DNA from: Phellopilus nigrolimitatus | Lineage: Eukaryota; Basidiomycota; Agaricomycetes; Hymenochaetales; Hymenochaetaceae | Reading direction: 5' to 3' | Assembly: GCA_021029095.1 (NCBI GenBank) | Contig: JAJOHG010000051.1 | Span: 157,051-221,050 of the forward strand | Length of the DNA stretch: 64,000 nt | Part shown: positions 1-15,977 of the stretch, piece by piece | How the letters are laid out: each line of letters begins with the position of its first letter | Position numbering within the stretch: the first letter of the stretch is position 1 | The notes under the pieces: generated by a model | Seen by the model: the letters and a program-made list of their open reading frames with translations, nothing else | The model's database searches: none | Told to the model about the DNA's origin: nothing | Made by a program: the position numbers and the translations under genes

Positions 1-253
1 CCCATAGTGCTTTGCAATGTGAAGGCGACTCGAATCTTCTTGTGCTTTGATTTTGTTGATAATTACCAAAAATGGTGCTGTTTTTGTTTTCGCCTGAATT
101 GGTGACCATCTTCGTTCGAAACTCTTCCATTCGACCATCAGTTCCTAATTGCTACGCTACGGTCTGCAGACGAATCTTTGCTAGATTTTTCTTTCAATCT
201 GGCTCTACTGAACATATAACTATCGTTGTTGCTTTTGGAGACGCGCTCTGTGG

Positions 254-3200
254 ATGAGCAGCTTGAATTTAAAGACAGTCCTTGCTTTACTCAAATCCGA
301 CAAATCAAAGGACAGGCAGCACGGAATCGCCACTCTACGGGAAGTCTTCAGTCGGGACTCTAGGATTGAGAAACTTGATGAGGATGGAGATGGTCGGGTG
401 TGGTTGGCGGTCTTTCAGGCACTGTTCGCCGCGGTGTTGAACGAACGGGCCTCTGTTGTCAAGAAAGGGAATGCCGTAGCGGCAGCGGAGAGGAGGTTAA
501 AGGACACCGCGTCCACACTCAGGTGGCTAGTGGAGGTAAGCGTGAGGCAATGGGCTACGAAGGTTTCTAAACCGCTCGTGAATCATCTACTTCAAACGAT
601 GGTGAGCGGTAGAAGTCTCTTCACGCCCGTCGCTCTGGACTACGTCAAGGCTCTCCGAGTTATTTGCTCTTATGCTCCGCACCTCAACTATATCATGACA
701 GAGGAAAGCCAATGGATTAGGATTTTGTCCCTGAGTTTCGCTGTCGTGCTCGGTGATGACCTGAAGATGGATCTGGAGGTCGAGTCGGAAGGGATGTCGG
801 AGGCTGAGGTGAGTTCTGCACTCTCCGCAGAGGAGATGATGCCATCACGAAAACGGAAGAAACACGATGTATCCGGGCGAAAGTCGTCGAAGCATCTACC
901 TCCTCGTACTGCGTCTCCAGAGCAAATCGAATTTGTTGCACTCATTGCTATACTCCTGCGATCGCCGCGCGTGAGACTTATGTCACCAGAGCATCCTCGT
1001 CTGCCTGGCGCTGTCCTGGAAAGATTATACCGGTTCTTCAAACTCTTCCCAGTTGAGACGTCCGCCCATCTTGACGCCATCGTCGCCGTTGAAGCCGCTC
1101 TCAATTCGATTGCTCTTAACGCGCGCAATGAAGTGTCCGAGTTCGGAGTGAAAATATGGGACCATCTGCTGCTCCTTTGGTCCACAAAGAGCCGACAGAT
1201 GAAGGAAGGCGTTCTCATTGCTTTAAAGATGCTCTTTCCATACGTCAAGCATGCCGAGGCTGATTTCGACCGCGTGGACGGCGTGGGCAAATTAGTACGA
1301 CACCTTCAGACTGACCACGAAACACGGTGGGGCTTCGATGAGCTTAGTCTTGATGCGCTCAGGTTGGAGATCGTGACCGATCAAGCCGACGAGCCTTTCA
1401 TTGCTCGTACGTTCAGGGCTGGATTCAATTTCTCTGCAGGACAGGCAACAGCGTGGGTTGTATTGGAATTGTTAGCAGACGCTACGAAGGAGGTGCGCGG
1501 TGACTTCATTCTGTCAATGTTGCACACACACTCAGTACTACGTAGTTTTATTTGTTATCCGAATCGAATCATTCTTTAGCTCCTGGCCCAAGTCGGTCGG
1601 AAGGCAAGCGTATGAGACTAGAAAATCCCATAAAGTCGATGTTGCAGTCTATACAGAATCCCCGACTCCGTGGAAAGACCTTCTACCTACAAAGTCTTCT
1701 ATTTATAATTGATCGACACTGGTCGGTCCTGCACTCGGAAGTGCAGCTCGAAATGATCAACGCTCTCCATCAATTGATCACCGCAGACGATGCGAACGTC
1801 CAGTCTTGGGTGTTTTGCTGTTTCGCAGCCATCGCATATGCGGATTGCTTGCTACGATCACCGTCGCTTGACTCTGTCCATTGGGATGGGATCTGGAGCC
1901 ATACGATGCGTCGTACAAACGCACCAGTCATCAGTCGGGCTGCCTGTCATGCTGCAAACGCCCTTCTTCTCTGCGAAAAGTTGCCTGTCACCCGGATTCT
2001 TGCCGAGATAGAGGCAATGACGCAGGATATCAACGTACAAGGCCCTGCAGCGCCTTATGATTCGGTATGCGCATTTTTGACGCGTTGCGTGAAAGTTGCC
2101 AGCCAAGATGCGAGGTTATATCGTATGCGCTTAGATGATAAAGTGCTCAGTTGGTTGATGGAGAATTGGAACGTTCTGAACGGTGTTTCAAGGTCTGCGA
2201 CAGCTTTGGCTAGTCTGCGGATGGAACAACACACTGTGCGGGATTTACTCGCCCTCCTGGAAAGTGCGTGCGGCCTGTCCGAATCTGGTCAGCTACTCTG
2301 TTCCATCCAGCTTCCGCAGCATCCAGTCGTTGATCTGCTTCAGAGTGAGATGGACACTGAAATCATCAGAGGATTTCTTCTCGATGCTTGTTTTCCAGTT
2401 TCACAACGCACGTTACAGTCAAATGGATCGCCGAAGGGTCTGTCTACGATTCAGTCGGCAGACCTAGCACAGCCGGATGCTAGAGTGCGCAAGGCGTCTG
2501 CATTTCTCCTCAAGACTCTTGAAACTGTTCTTCCCAGCTGGGAAAATCCCGTAGAAAATGTACTCCGTCCACCAGTGGAGAGCGTTCGCCGCGCTTTAGA
2601 TCTCGCTGTGTTAGCCATCTGCTTCGAGTCTTCGCTAGTTGTGAATAGGATTCGTAACAATCGTCGAACACTTCTTGCTGCCTGCAAAATCATCACAGTA
2701 CTAACTCCTTTCCTGCTCAACTCAGGATGGTCGACGGAAGAATTGGCTATCCTTCTCTCCAGCTTTACTCCTTTGACATCTGACTTCATCGAAGATGGTT
2801 CCTCTTCTGACAAATGGGAGGCGTTTGTCGTTCCCGGAAAAGCCACGGGAGTCAAATCCAAATCATTGGAGCGTTGGACGAGTAAGACTCTCAACAAGTC
2901 CCGCAGAGACTCGAAGAAATGCCTTCAAAGCACCATATGGCAAAGTGCTGATGTCAGTTCCACTAATTCTCATCGTTATCTCGAACTTACCTCGTTCACT
3001 GCAGGTTCAAGACGCTCTTGCGGCCGTTCTGGATAGCTTAAAACGGACGTTGAGAATGCTCTTGGTGAGGCAACGACAAACTTTAGACAAGCATCCGTCG
3101 CCTCTCGTGGATGACGACAAGGACGACTTTGGGCCCATACGAACAACGAATACACCTACTGCTGACATAAGCCGCACGTTAGATGACAGGAGCGCCGTCA

Positions 3201-6200
3201 GAAGGGTTGTAGGCATATGCGTCAATATCATCGCACTGGCGCCAGTCCTGAAGTCGCCGGAAGGCGAAGAAAGCAGAGATAGATCGCTGATAGACCTCGT
3301 TTGCGATTGTAGCGATGACGATAATTTCCAAGCTGTTTTGGAGCCCTTTCTCTGGCATGTCCAGCAACACAATGTTCATCTGACGCTGTCGAGTCTTGAC
3401 CGACTGCTAGAACGTATCGAACGTCCTCTAGTGGCTTATCAATATTCTCGATCCGATGCGCTGCATATTTCTGCAATACATCTTTTAGATGCTACATCCC
3501 ATGTTTGGCTTCAAAAGTCGACTTCCTCGTTAGCAGTCGTAACAGCCGATAAGGTCAGAGCTCTCGGTCAATGGTTAGCTACTAATTTGAAGGAGGGGCG
3601 ATTGCTTTGTTGGCGCACCCGAGATGCACTTGCTCGATTTTATGATCATTATCTGTCTCTTGATCCTTCACAAGGTTTTTTGGCAACGCCAACTGAAAAC
3701 ATGGCGGAAGAAAAGCGGACACCCATCCCACCTGATGCACTCCTTCCAATATTTTCCAAGGACGAGGACATACGAGTGCGCTTCACTGCTGCTCTGTGTT
3801 CTGCTCGCCTTTTCTCCTCTGCGTACATCAGCGACAAAGACCCTTTGGATGTTTATACGAATATACGAGGCCAACTATGTCTCGCGCTTTCCAAGTATGT
3901 TCACTTTTCTTGTTTATCTTCTCAAAACTAACTTGGTGTGTAGTTACGAGCATATGCTGACAAGGCTCCTCTGCCTCACAAACATCATAATTTCGAGTTC
4001 AGCTGTCAGGCGTGGCCCATATTGGCATCTTCTGGAGACGTGCCTCTATTCTCAATCCTACATCGACCACATTGAAAATTTGCTCAACACTGCCGCTGAG
4101 AGAATGGGGTTCGAGCACCTCTCGGAGTTGTTTGAGGCGTATGCTTCGCAGATAGCATATTCAGTCCGCCGATCATCGCAGGACTTTTTTCAGATTTCGC
4201 CCCATTTATTAGGCTACCGAGATCTAGAAGAATGTGCCGAAGCGACGTTTGAAGCTTTTTCTCCTACGAATTTGCTCGCAACTGCACAGGATGCGGAAGA
4301 TTTTGCTCATGGTCAAGGGCCATTCGCACATCACTGCGTGATGGTTAATAAGAAGCCAGTGGATGGTCTTCTCAGATGCTTCGCTGACATAGCCGGTTAT
4401 TTTATAACCTTCTGGTTAGGTGACACGCATATGCCAGGTCATGAATCTATGGATACCGGTGCAGGAAACATCAGTGTGGACACTTCTGGCCTATCTGCGG
4501 ACTTGCATGCAAGATTCATAGGTCTTGGATCGCCCGAGTTCGTTCAGAATCTAATCGAGCAAAACGTCGACGGGATAGTCTGTGCTATATTAAGAACGGG
4601 CAGCGATTTGGATTACCACAGGGAAGGTCCCATCGTAAAAGCGCTTGAAAGACTGGACAAATCCGAGCGATCGGTCCGCGCGTTCCGTGCGTTGTTGAAG
4701 TTTCGTGGCCAGAGTGAATTTGAGATGCACTCTCCTAATTTGCCTGCCTATGGTACATCTACTGTGCTCATGGCCCTCTACTGGCTGATAGGTCAGGTGA
4801 GCACAACAAGCTCCCCTGCGACAACGTATCACGTCCTGCAGTATTTTTTTGCGAACATCTCTCGCTGTCCACTCATCAACGAGCAGTTACGCCTCCTTAC
4901 CTGCTTGTGCATATGGATTTCTCTTGTCTATTCGCATTTTAAAAACTCTACCCTATTGAGAGTCTTGATGAGTGGGGCAGCAGCATTACTCGATCAACTT
5001 GATTTGACGGCAATCGCTCAAGGCATGCTGGAGTGGGCCTTCATTCACCTGCGCGATACTCAATGTGATACTCCCTATATCGTTGGAATCCTGATCAGGA
5101 TTTGCACTATTTCCAAATCATTCGTTTGTTCAGACGATGAAATCACAAAAAGCACGGGAGTCCGATTGAAGAAGTGGCTCGAATCTCAGATTTTGCTTTT
5201 AGGAGAGGTCGCTTCGCTCCGTAAGCGCATCGCTGTCGCCCTTGCAGCATGGCCGGATGAGCTCGGGGACTATCTTTCGGGCATGAAAGGCGAGCTCAGC
5301 TGCGAGGAGTTGTCAAATATCTTGGACGATCCGTATCTTTCCTCCCATAAATTCAAAGTGGCCCGTCGTCTCTCTGCTTTTGCCTCGGAATTGAATTATG
5401 AAGAAGAATTTGCAAAGCACGATTTCTGGAGACTCAAGGACTCCATACCGAAATCTAGTATGCTTGACGAAGAAGTCGACGCTTTTACTGCACTCCTCAT
5501 TGCCAATTCTGGTCACATCCGTAGCCAGGTCGTGGACCAATTTTATGGAAGAAGCATCGGCAGCCGTTACTTAAAGCTCACCATGCAGAGGGACGACAAG
5601 ATGAGAAAAAATCACAACGCTTCAATAAAGAGGCCTATCGTCAATGCACTCTTAGATATGCTAACAGAGCAATCGGCCGAAGTTATCCATGTGGCATATC
5701 GCACACTTCGTTTGCTCGCAGGAATTGAGTCTCTCGATTCATTAGATTACGGAAATTGGCCATCCGAATATCGTGATGATGTTTCATTCCTGAGTTTTTG
5801 TCCGACTAGGAGGGAGGGCGGCTCACAGGAATCCCTCTCCGATCTCTTTCAACCCAGCCTTTTCGACGCAGCTTCAAACTTTTCAAACTGGATATCTGAA
5901 ATGACGGTGTTTCTCGCCGGCGTTCTTTCGGCTCGAGACCCCTTTTATGGTCCGCTATTCGATGTGCTACAGAACAATGCACATTTTGCTGAGGATATGT
6001 TTCCCGTGCTCGTACACACATTACTCCGGAACGACACCGCTGGATCTGAGTCTCGTACGATTCTTTCCGAATATTTTTCGAAGCTTTTACTCCAAGACGA
6101 GATTGACGTTCGGTGCCATCGCTCTGTGGTAAATCTAATACTCCATTTGAGGCAGTTCGATCCCATAAACCAACAGGATGTTCTTGCTTACAATCGATGG

Positions 6201-9200
6201 CTCGACTTAGACTTTATGCTCTTAAGTCGCAGCGCAATAATCTGCGGGGCATATACGACAGCTTTGCTCTTCTTAGAGTTAGCTCCAGATTCTAGGCCAT
6301 TGCAAAAAGCTGATGATAAGTCGTCGGAGCAGATTTTGTTTGACATCTATAGTCACATCGACGAGCCTGATGGATTCTACGGTATTAAGACTGACGACCT
6401 CCAAAATTTTCTTCTTCGACGTTTCCACCATGAGCAACAGTGGGACAAAGCTTTCCAGTTTCATGGGGCCGCACATGAAGCAGGGGATAGTGAGCTCAGG
6501 GGACCGACGGGAATTCTGGAATCGCTTCACTCCTTCGGTTTCAACAAGCTGGCGATATCAACCCTTCAGTCATTGGGGGACGGTCCATCCGCTTCTCAAT
6601 CATCGGAAATGGAATACCGACTAGGTTGGCGAACAGGGACTTGGGACTTGCCCAACCCAGTGAACTACGAAAGCTCTGGTTCGACGCTTTATGTCGCTCT
6701 ACGAGTGATCCATCGGGGCAGGGACACAGGAGTCATTGACGGAATCATTTCGAAGTCACTCTCCGACGAGTTGCAACGTCTGCGCAGCCTCGGAAATGAA
6801 AACTTGGCCGAGATTCGTCAAGTCACCCAGAGTTTGATGTGCCTTGCTCAGATAAGGCGATGGAGGTCCAAGGAAATCCAAGACAGCCTCTCCGCAAGTA
6901 CAATTGATATCGACGAAAAGCAATGGGTTGATTTTTGTTTTACTCAAACGAGTTTTGAGTAAGTCGGCAATTTTGCCTTCAAATTTCGCCTTTAAAAAAA
7001 ATTGCTCATTTCAATCATTAGCTTCCCTGATCTGGAAAGCATCGTTGCAACTCGTATTTCCTTACTTCGCTCGGCTCGGCTCAAAGATCAGAGGGATCAG
7101 ATTGGGTCGATGCAATCCGACTTGACTCGTGCTCTCATCCGACTTGAGAAAGGATGTCTTATTCAGCTGTCTGAAGCCGCTCGTGAAGCAAATCAAACGC
7201 AGATCGCTCTTAACTCGGTCGTTTGCGCTTCTCGGCTAGAAGACGTATCCACTTTTAAGGTAAATCAGGAGTTTGCGAATGTTCTGTGGCTTCAACATGA
7301 GCAGAAGTTCGCTATCGAATGCTTGAAGGGGGAGATGCAGCGTCAAAAGTGGAATGCTTCTCATAGTGCCGACAACTCGAATAAAGTCGAAGAAGCGCTG
7401 ATCATGGCCAAACTCGTGAGTGAATAGCGTCGCCTTGCAGAAAATGCCAATCTGAACTGCTATCAGGGAGAATGGACGAGTGAAGCTTGTCTCGAAAAGC
7501 CAGATTTTATCCACGCCAATTTTTTCTCACCTGCTATCGACCTCTTACTCCGTAGAAAAGACGATAACGAATCATTAGGCGACGCTCGAGCAGTGGTTTT
7601 CTACAAATGCGCTCTCTTTGCAGAACAGCAATATCATGCCATCGTGCGGTCACCAGACATCATCAGACTAAAGGTTTATAAAGAGCGTAAAGAACAGGAA
7701 CTGAGAGATCGGGGGGATACACTCAGGAAGACATCATCGACGAGCTCCAAGTGGCAGGAACTGACACAATATCAAAAGAAAGCTAAGGCGCTTCTTGCGC
7801 AAGACACAGCCCAGTTTGTCGAAGTCACTAGTTCTCGAGATAAGTATTTGCATCAGGCCATACAGATGCTGTCACTTTGTCTCGAGGCTTCCGATTCGTA
7901 CGACGGTGATGCCACGATCCGCATGTGTTCGTTATGGTTTGCCAACTTTGGGACTGAAGAGTTAAACACGATCATACCTGCTGCCATCAGTAAAGTGCCT
8001 TCTCGGAAGTTTGTATTTCTCTCTCATCAGCTTTCTGCTCGGCTTTCTGCCTCGGAGTCCCCGAAAACGTCGAACCAGAAAACGCTCCAGTCGCTTCTTC
8101 TGCGTATGTGCAGCGAGCACCCTTTCCACAGCCTTTATCAGGTCTATTCACTTCAATCGTCTAATTATGGGGCTGGATCTTCGCTTCGTCGCCGTTCAAG
8201 CGCTACAGAATCAGAATCCGTTTCACAGATCGACCGTGCGACGGCTGCTTCGAGCTTATTTGACCGTTTGAGTTCGTCCGATTGCGCAAATAAGGCTCGA
8301 GACGTCAGAGCCCTCTGCGACGCATACTTGGAGTGGGCTAAGTATCCAATCAAAAATGATCCTGCCTTAACCGAGAAGAGACGAAAAAAAGAGGCGCTGC
8401 AGGTTCCGAAACATCTGGCTATACGAAAAGTTTCTAATCTACGCGTACCTGTAACTACCGCCGACACGCCTCTGGATCCAAGCATGCGGTATGAACACTG
8501 TGTTTGGATTCAAGGTTACTCTTCGAATTTTGACACTGCCGGAGGCATCAACTTGCCGAAAATCAATTATTGCATGGGCAGTGATGGAGTAAAGTACAAG
8601 CAACTGGTGAGTCGCCATTGTATATACTTTGTTCCTGGAGCTATTTTTGACCTGACTTCATGTAGTTCAAAGGAGAAGGTGACGATGATCTCCGACAAGA
8701 TGCTGTTATGGAGCAGGTCTTCGAACTCTGCAATCAAGTCCTAAGTCGAGATAGGGAGACAAGGAAGCGGAAGCTAAGTATACGCTCGTACAAAGTCGTT
8801 CCGCTGGCTCCTCAAGCTGGTCTACTTGAATTTGTGGGTAACACATGGCCCATGAATAACTGGCTAATCACTGCGCATGCAAGGTAAGCCAATTTTGCTC
8901 AGTAGACATTATATCGAGCCTTATATGTCTCCTGAACAGGTATCATCCGAAGGATCTCGGTGTTAGAGATTGTTCCGCACAAATGGCTACACTGCGGAAG
9001 GAGACGAGGACCGATAGACTAAAACCCGCGCTCGTTACTCTGTTCAAACAGATTCGCGAGAACTTCCATCCGGTCATGAGACACTTCTTCACGGAACGCC
9101 ACAAAATGCCCCAGAATTGGTTCGAGATGAGGCTAAGGTACTCTCGTAGCGTCGCTGTGACCTCGATCGTGGGGCACATCTTAGGCCTTGGCGACCGACA

Positions 9201-9937
9201 TATTTCAAACATTCTGCTCGATACCGCCTCCGGGGAAGTCGTCCATATTGATCTCGGCATTGCTTTTGAGCAGGTAAGGACACGAAGCACATTGGCTCGA
9301 TTAGGCTCTCAACTGTTGTTTGTCTAGGGTAAACTGCTCACAGTTCCAGAACGCGTGCCGTTCCGTCTGACGGCGGACATGGTGGACGGCTTCGGGATGT
9401 CCGGCACTGAGGGCGTCTTCCGTCGTTGTGCGGAAGAAACCCTCAGAGTGCTGCGCGAAGGCTCGGACGTCATCAAGACCGTTCTTGAGGTGTTTAAATA
9501 CGATCCGCTCCATTCCTGGTGTGTTCCGACTTTTTTTCATTTTAGCGGCTGCAAGCTCACTGACGTGCTGTTCGCCTTCGTCGCCTTTTAATACAGGACT
9601 GCGAGCGCTGTGAAAATCCAGAAGGCCCAGGGAGCTGACTCAGGACCCTCGCACGGGCTCGAATCCGAGCGTTTTGGGATTGGGCGTTGGAATTGGGATC
9701 GACATGAGCAGCGGGGTGGAGGACGAGGCGGCGGACCGTGCGCTCAGCGGCGTTGCGCGCAAGCTCGATAAGGCGCTCAGCGTCGAATACACGGTCAATG
9801 AACTAATCGCAGAGGCGACGGATGTCGAGAATCTGGCGATGATGTTTTCTGGTGCGCGAGTCCTCTTTCCATCTTGATTAATTTTGTTGAACGCTGTTTA
9901 TTGACGGGCCTTTCTAGGATGGAGTCCTTTCTGCTGA
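254..9937 (+). CDS. TEL1: Tel1/ATM-type PI3K-like checkpoint kinase
   Basis: Serine/threonine kinase of the PIKK family that senses double-strand breaks and maintains telomeres in the nucleus. About 3,025 residues in eleven exons; introns placed at 1500-1579, 2953-3004, 3895-3943, 6959-7021, 7416-7466, 8607-8665, 8884-8939, 9274-9327, 9519-9596 and 9852-9917. The start is fixed by an N-terminal TAN-like motif ([19 protein letters not shown], residue 12 onward). Long helical repeats follow, then the kinase domain near residues 2640-2950 with YCMGSDG, a GLGDRHISN catalytic loop and [10 protein letters not shown] activation motif. The FATC tail ends GWSPFC, recovered only after splicing the last 66-nt intron. 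Odd point: between the kinase domain and FATC (about 9598-9680) the frame shifts by one base; either an indel or a different acceptor near 9630 is needed. Identity is secure; exon 10 is not. Confidence 0.95.
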
Positions 9938-11044
9938 TCCGACTCCTAATCTTTTCTTTCAGCATCGATCTCCTTCCTTTCTATGTCGATCCCTTTTCGT
10001 GCCTCGAGTCCTAATTTTATTCACTATCCACATTTGTCACGTCTTACTGTCCACTATTCTCGAAGGCAAGATGCTACTGTCCATTATTTACCAATCGCTG
10101 ACATGCATGATGTATGTACATATACATATGAAATCTCCACCAAAAATCAATTATCTCCAAATGAATTCTGGAACATTTCTGGAGAGCCTCCTTGTATGTT
10201 TTATTGCTTAAGCTCAGGCCTTGTTAGTGAATCACATATAACCAAATAGTTACAGTTGAATATCTTCAAGGCAGATTCCATAGAAGTCGTTCAACAACAC
10301 CAAGTAAAGAGCAGCGGCGACAAGATCCACGGCCCAGCAACGACATGATCGCTAAAATAAGAAAGGCCATATATCATCATATTCGCAAGTGGGAGTCTCA
10401 CAAACAATTTCTAGCTTTTCAAAACTCGGAGCTGGCTCCCCGCCTGGCGTGGGAATGTATTCAGACTCCGACTCATTTCATATCGTCTCGTCCACCGCCA
10501 TACCTTGTCGCACACCTCGCTTGTACTAGAGCATCAATGGATCATGAGTGCATGATCTTGTTTGCATCGGACTGCACAGGACTGCGTGCCACCAATGTTG
10601 ATAGGGTTCAGCTCAACGGGGACAGCTAGACTCAGATCTCGGTACGCCGCCTCCTGCCGCTCTCACTGTTATTTCAATCTCTCTCATCTTCGATGTTATG
10701 ATGATACGTTTTCTCGAACAAGAGAAACAAAAGATTTAGGCACAAAGGCGCCTTCTGGCCTGCGGACGGCTTGCTGCTTTATCGTGGGAAAGTGAACTTC
10801 GGTATACGACGCGTCGCGTCACGTCCCTGCATCTGCCTCCATCGCATCATCTCCACGCCGTTCACACACTGACTGAAATACATGCAGGCTATTCTCTCTA
10901 CTCTGGACCATCTTCTTGGCGCATTTCTTCCGAACTGTAGCTGCGGAGAAAGGCGTGTTACCGTGGGCTTGGGTTATCAAGATTCACGAGTGATGCACCT
11001 CTGCTGCCACCTGTCACGAAGCTAAATGCTTGTACATCCGGAGT
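9938..11044. other. Spacer, nothing recognised
   Basis: About 1.1 kb downstream of TEL1, AT-richer than the coding regions. Short open frames at 9983-10249 and 10345-10629 have no recognisable motif. I see no RNA gene or repeat here. Confidence 0.5.
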
Positions 11045-11662
11045 TCAAGTACACGAGATACTAAATATGCGTAGAGTGTGAGATTCCCCACACCACCAGG
11101 CCTCGCTGCTATTTAAAGGCTTAAGGCAGTTCAAGGCCCCGTCTGGCGCAAGTGGAGGTTCTGAACCCTGGCAGACTCGGCAAGCTCGGCAGATAATGTC
11201 GACGGGGTCGTCAACGGCGTACTCCCCCGCATCTCCAAACGGGCTTAATAAAGGGGACCTATCAGGATCGTCGCACTGCTCGAGGAATCCCAGACGGACA
11301 GCATCGTGAGAGAGGATAGACAGCAACGAGTACGTGTCAAGAACTTGGGCATAGTGCTATTGATATCATTTGTCGCGACCAATAAGCACTCGCGGGAGAC
11401 GGTAACTATAGTCAGTGTCTTTGTCTCGGAACCATCTGCAATTTGACCTCGGTCGAGGTGATACTGGAGCTGATGCCAATGCAACAAGACAAGAGATATT
11501 GTTGTCGTCGATTGAAATTGGAGAAAATTCTTGACTCGGAGACGGCCTCTTAAAGACCTGTAGAGAACAGTCCAAGCAGAGCGTTTCGAGGTCGTTGTCT
11601 CGATCAGCCACATCCCGGATCGATCGCACGAGTTGATTGGTCAAGGTGATCACAGGGCTCAA
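11045..11662 (-). CDS. Possible unknown gene or relic
   Basis: Three overlapping minus-strand open frames (11366-11662, 11245-11613 and 11045-11326) could be joined by one short intron near 11330-11370. The predicted peptide would contain a cysteine pair segment (ETLCLDCS) and a second one (ICRACRVCQG), so a degenerate zinc-binding fold is conceivable. I do not recognise the family and codon bias is unremarkable. It lies between two plus-strand genes. It may be a decayed gene or chance frames. Confidence 0.22.
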
Positions 11663-11836
11663 TTAGTGTGTTACCTTCAACCTTACTTACACACTTGCCG
11701 AATTGGCCTTGCAAAACGCCCTCTGCAGAGACTCTACATAGCCGTACCTCTTCTTTATTTACATTGCTGATGATTCATATGCTGTAGCAGTCCTGAAAGT
11801 TTACGTGGAAAGAAGACAATTTCATTCAGAAAATAA

Positions 11837-11846
11837 TATATAAAAA
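11837..11846 (+). promoter_or_regulatory. TATA-like element upstream of PAK gene
   Basis: TATATAAAAA lies 40 bp before the chosen PAK start codon at 11886, inside an AT-rich tract (11825-11865). The spacing to the ATG is short, so it may be leader sequence instead of the true TATA box. Confidence 0.3.
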
Positions 11847-11885
11847 TACATTTAATAAAACAAAAGGTACGAAAAGGGAAAATGA

Positions 11886-14640
<2,755 letters not shown>

Positions 14641-15475
14641 ATAACGGAGAGCCTGTATAGAGCCGCAGAAAGGGGGAGCAGAAATGTTTACGATATTTTC
14701 TATCTAGGTCTCAGGGGTTCACGATCTTAGGGCTCGCCGCCTCTTGAGTATGAGGCGAGATTGAGCAGACGAGTACGTCCGGCGTACGATTGCCCATGAA
14801 CAGGATGCATACGCTCGGAGAAACCGCGCGTGCGTTGATCGTCCGCAGCCCCGGAGCGTTGTGCAAGGGCAATAGGGGGATATGGGAAACGGATGTACTC
14901 CAGATTTTCTCTTTCTCCCTTTTCCGTTTTATTTCTCCTTCCCTCAGCACACCGCGCCTTAGCCCAAACCCGTCGTCCATCGTCCTCATCTTGCTATACA
15001 TACGATACCCTAACCCACCACTCCATAGTTAGGCCAGTCAAAACTTCCCTGCGTGCTCTTTCACTCCTGCATCACTTCTCTGTCTCCTTTCCCTCTTTTT
15101 TTCTTTCAAATTCCTCATCCCATCGATATTATTCATAGACTCTGTGCACCACTATTTCTCTCTTCCAACATGCAACACGTATATTTGATATTACGCGTTA
15201 TAGTGTTCCTGATTCCTGAATATATACAACGGTTTGTCCAGTCCAACGCTCACTTGTATTTTTTTCACCCTTCTCCTTCGATTTCGTATTTGTCGCCTTC
15301 CGGGGCTCGGAACTGTTAGTTTATTGTAGTGTTTTGCTTCCTTGTGGGTATCCAGGAGTGCACCCTGCACCATTAACGCATCGGACTGAATTGAACTAAA
15401 CTGGACTTATTAAGTTATACAAGAGAACTCAAGACAGTTGATGACTCTGAAGCATGTGGTTCTAAGTATAAGGAG
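14641..15475. other. Spacer downstream of PAK gene
   Basis: About 800 bp. The first 118 bp (to 14758) are shared with the truncated PAK copy at 23.1 kb and are 3'-untranslated or flanking sequence. The rest is pyrimidine-rich with no recognised gene. Confidence 0.5.
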
Positions 15476-15533
15476 CGCCCAGTCCATGTCTATTGTCCAC
15501 CACTCATTTCCAACCTAGATCGCAGCGAAATCG
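15476..15533 (-). pseudogene. Short carboxypeptidase Y-like relic
   Basis: This 58-bp stretch closely resembles 27065-27130 of the carboxypeptidase Y-like fragment. On the minus strand it still reads VGNEWWTIDMDW, preceded by a stop codon. It is too short to work and no other part of the gene is next to it, so it is an orphan piece of a once larger copy. Confidence 0.6.
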
Positions 15534-15969
15534 TAAGTGTACGACACGGGCATACCACCCATGACCCGACCCGGACCACGGATTATTGCGGGTCCGGGTT
15601 GAGATTTTTCAAATTTCAAATACCCGTGGGTAGTTCACAGGTATTCAACGTCTGAGAAGCAGTAGTTCATTTATTGTTATATTGTATTTATGTATGTACG
15701 AAAATACAATTTGGATCAGCATGGGGCGCGGGGCAAGCGGGAAATGATACAGCGCAGAATATGGGTGGTCAGAAGCGGGGGCGGGGGCACACAAGTCAAG
15801 TCTAAATCCAGTCGTTCGTCGTTCGTCAATCGACCGGGCCAGGCGCTGGGGAGGACAACGAAGAGAGCGGAACGGCGGAACTACCACGCGCACAGTACAG
15901 CGTATGTGCGGAGCCCGCGGCTCCGTTCGCGCGTGAAACCTGCATCCCCTCCCCTTCCGCTGGGCGCGC
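15534..15969. other. Spacer with CCCGG-rich hairpin
   Basis: Near 15560-15605, an ACCCGGACC stretch is followed 12-15 bases later by its inverted copy GGGTCCGGGT, giving a short stem-loop. The remaining sequence up to the MITE, including the plus-strand frame 15690-15980, shows no known motif. Confidence 0.4.
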
Positions 15970-15977
15970 GACAAGCA

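Noticed and set aside
15534..15640. A third hAT-like MITE based on GGGTC-rich sequence
   Set aside because: Only one short hairpin is present, with no matching pair of ends or target duplication.
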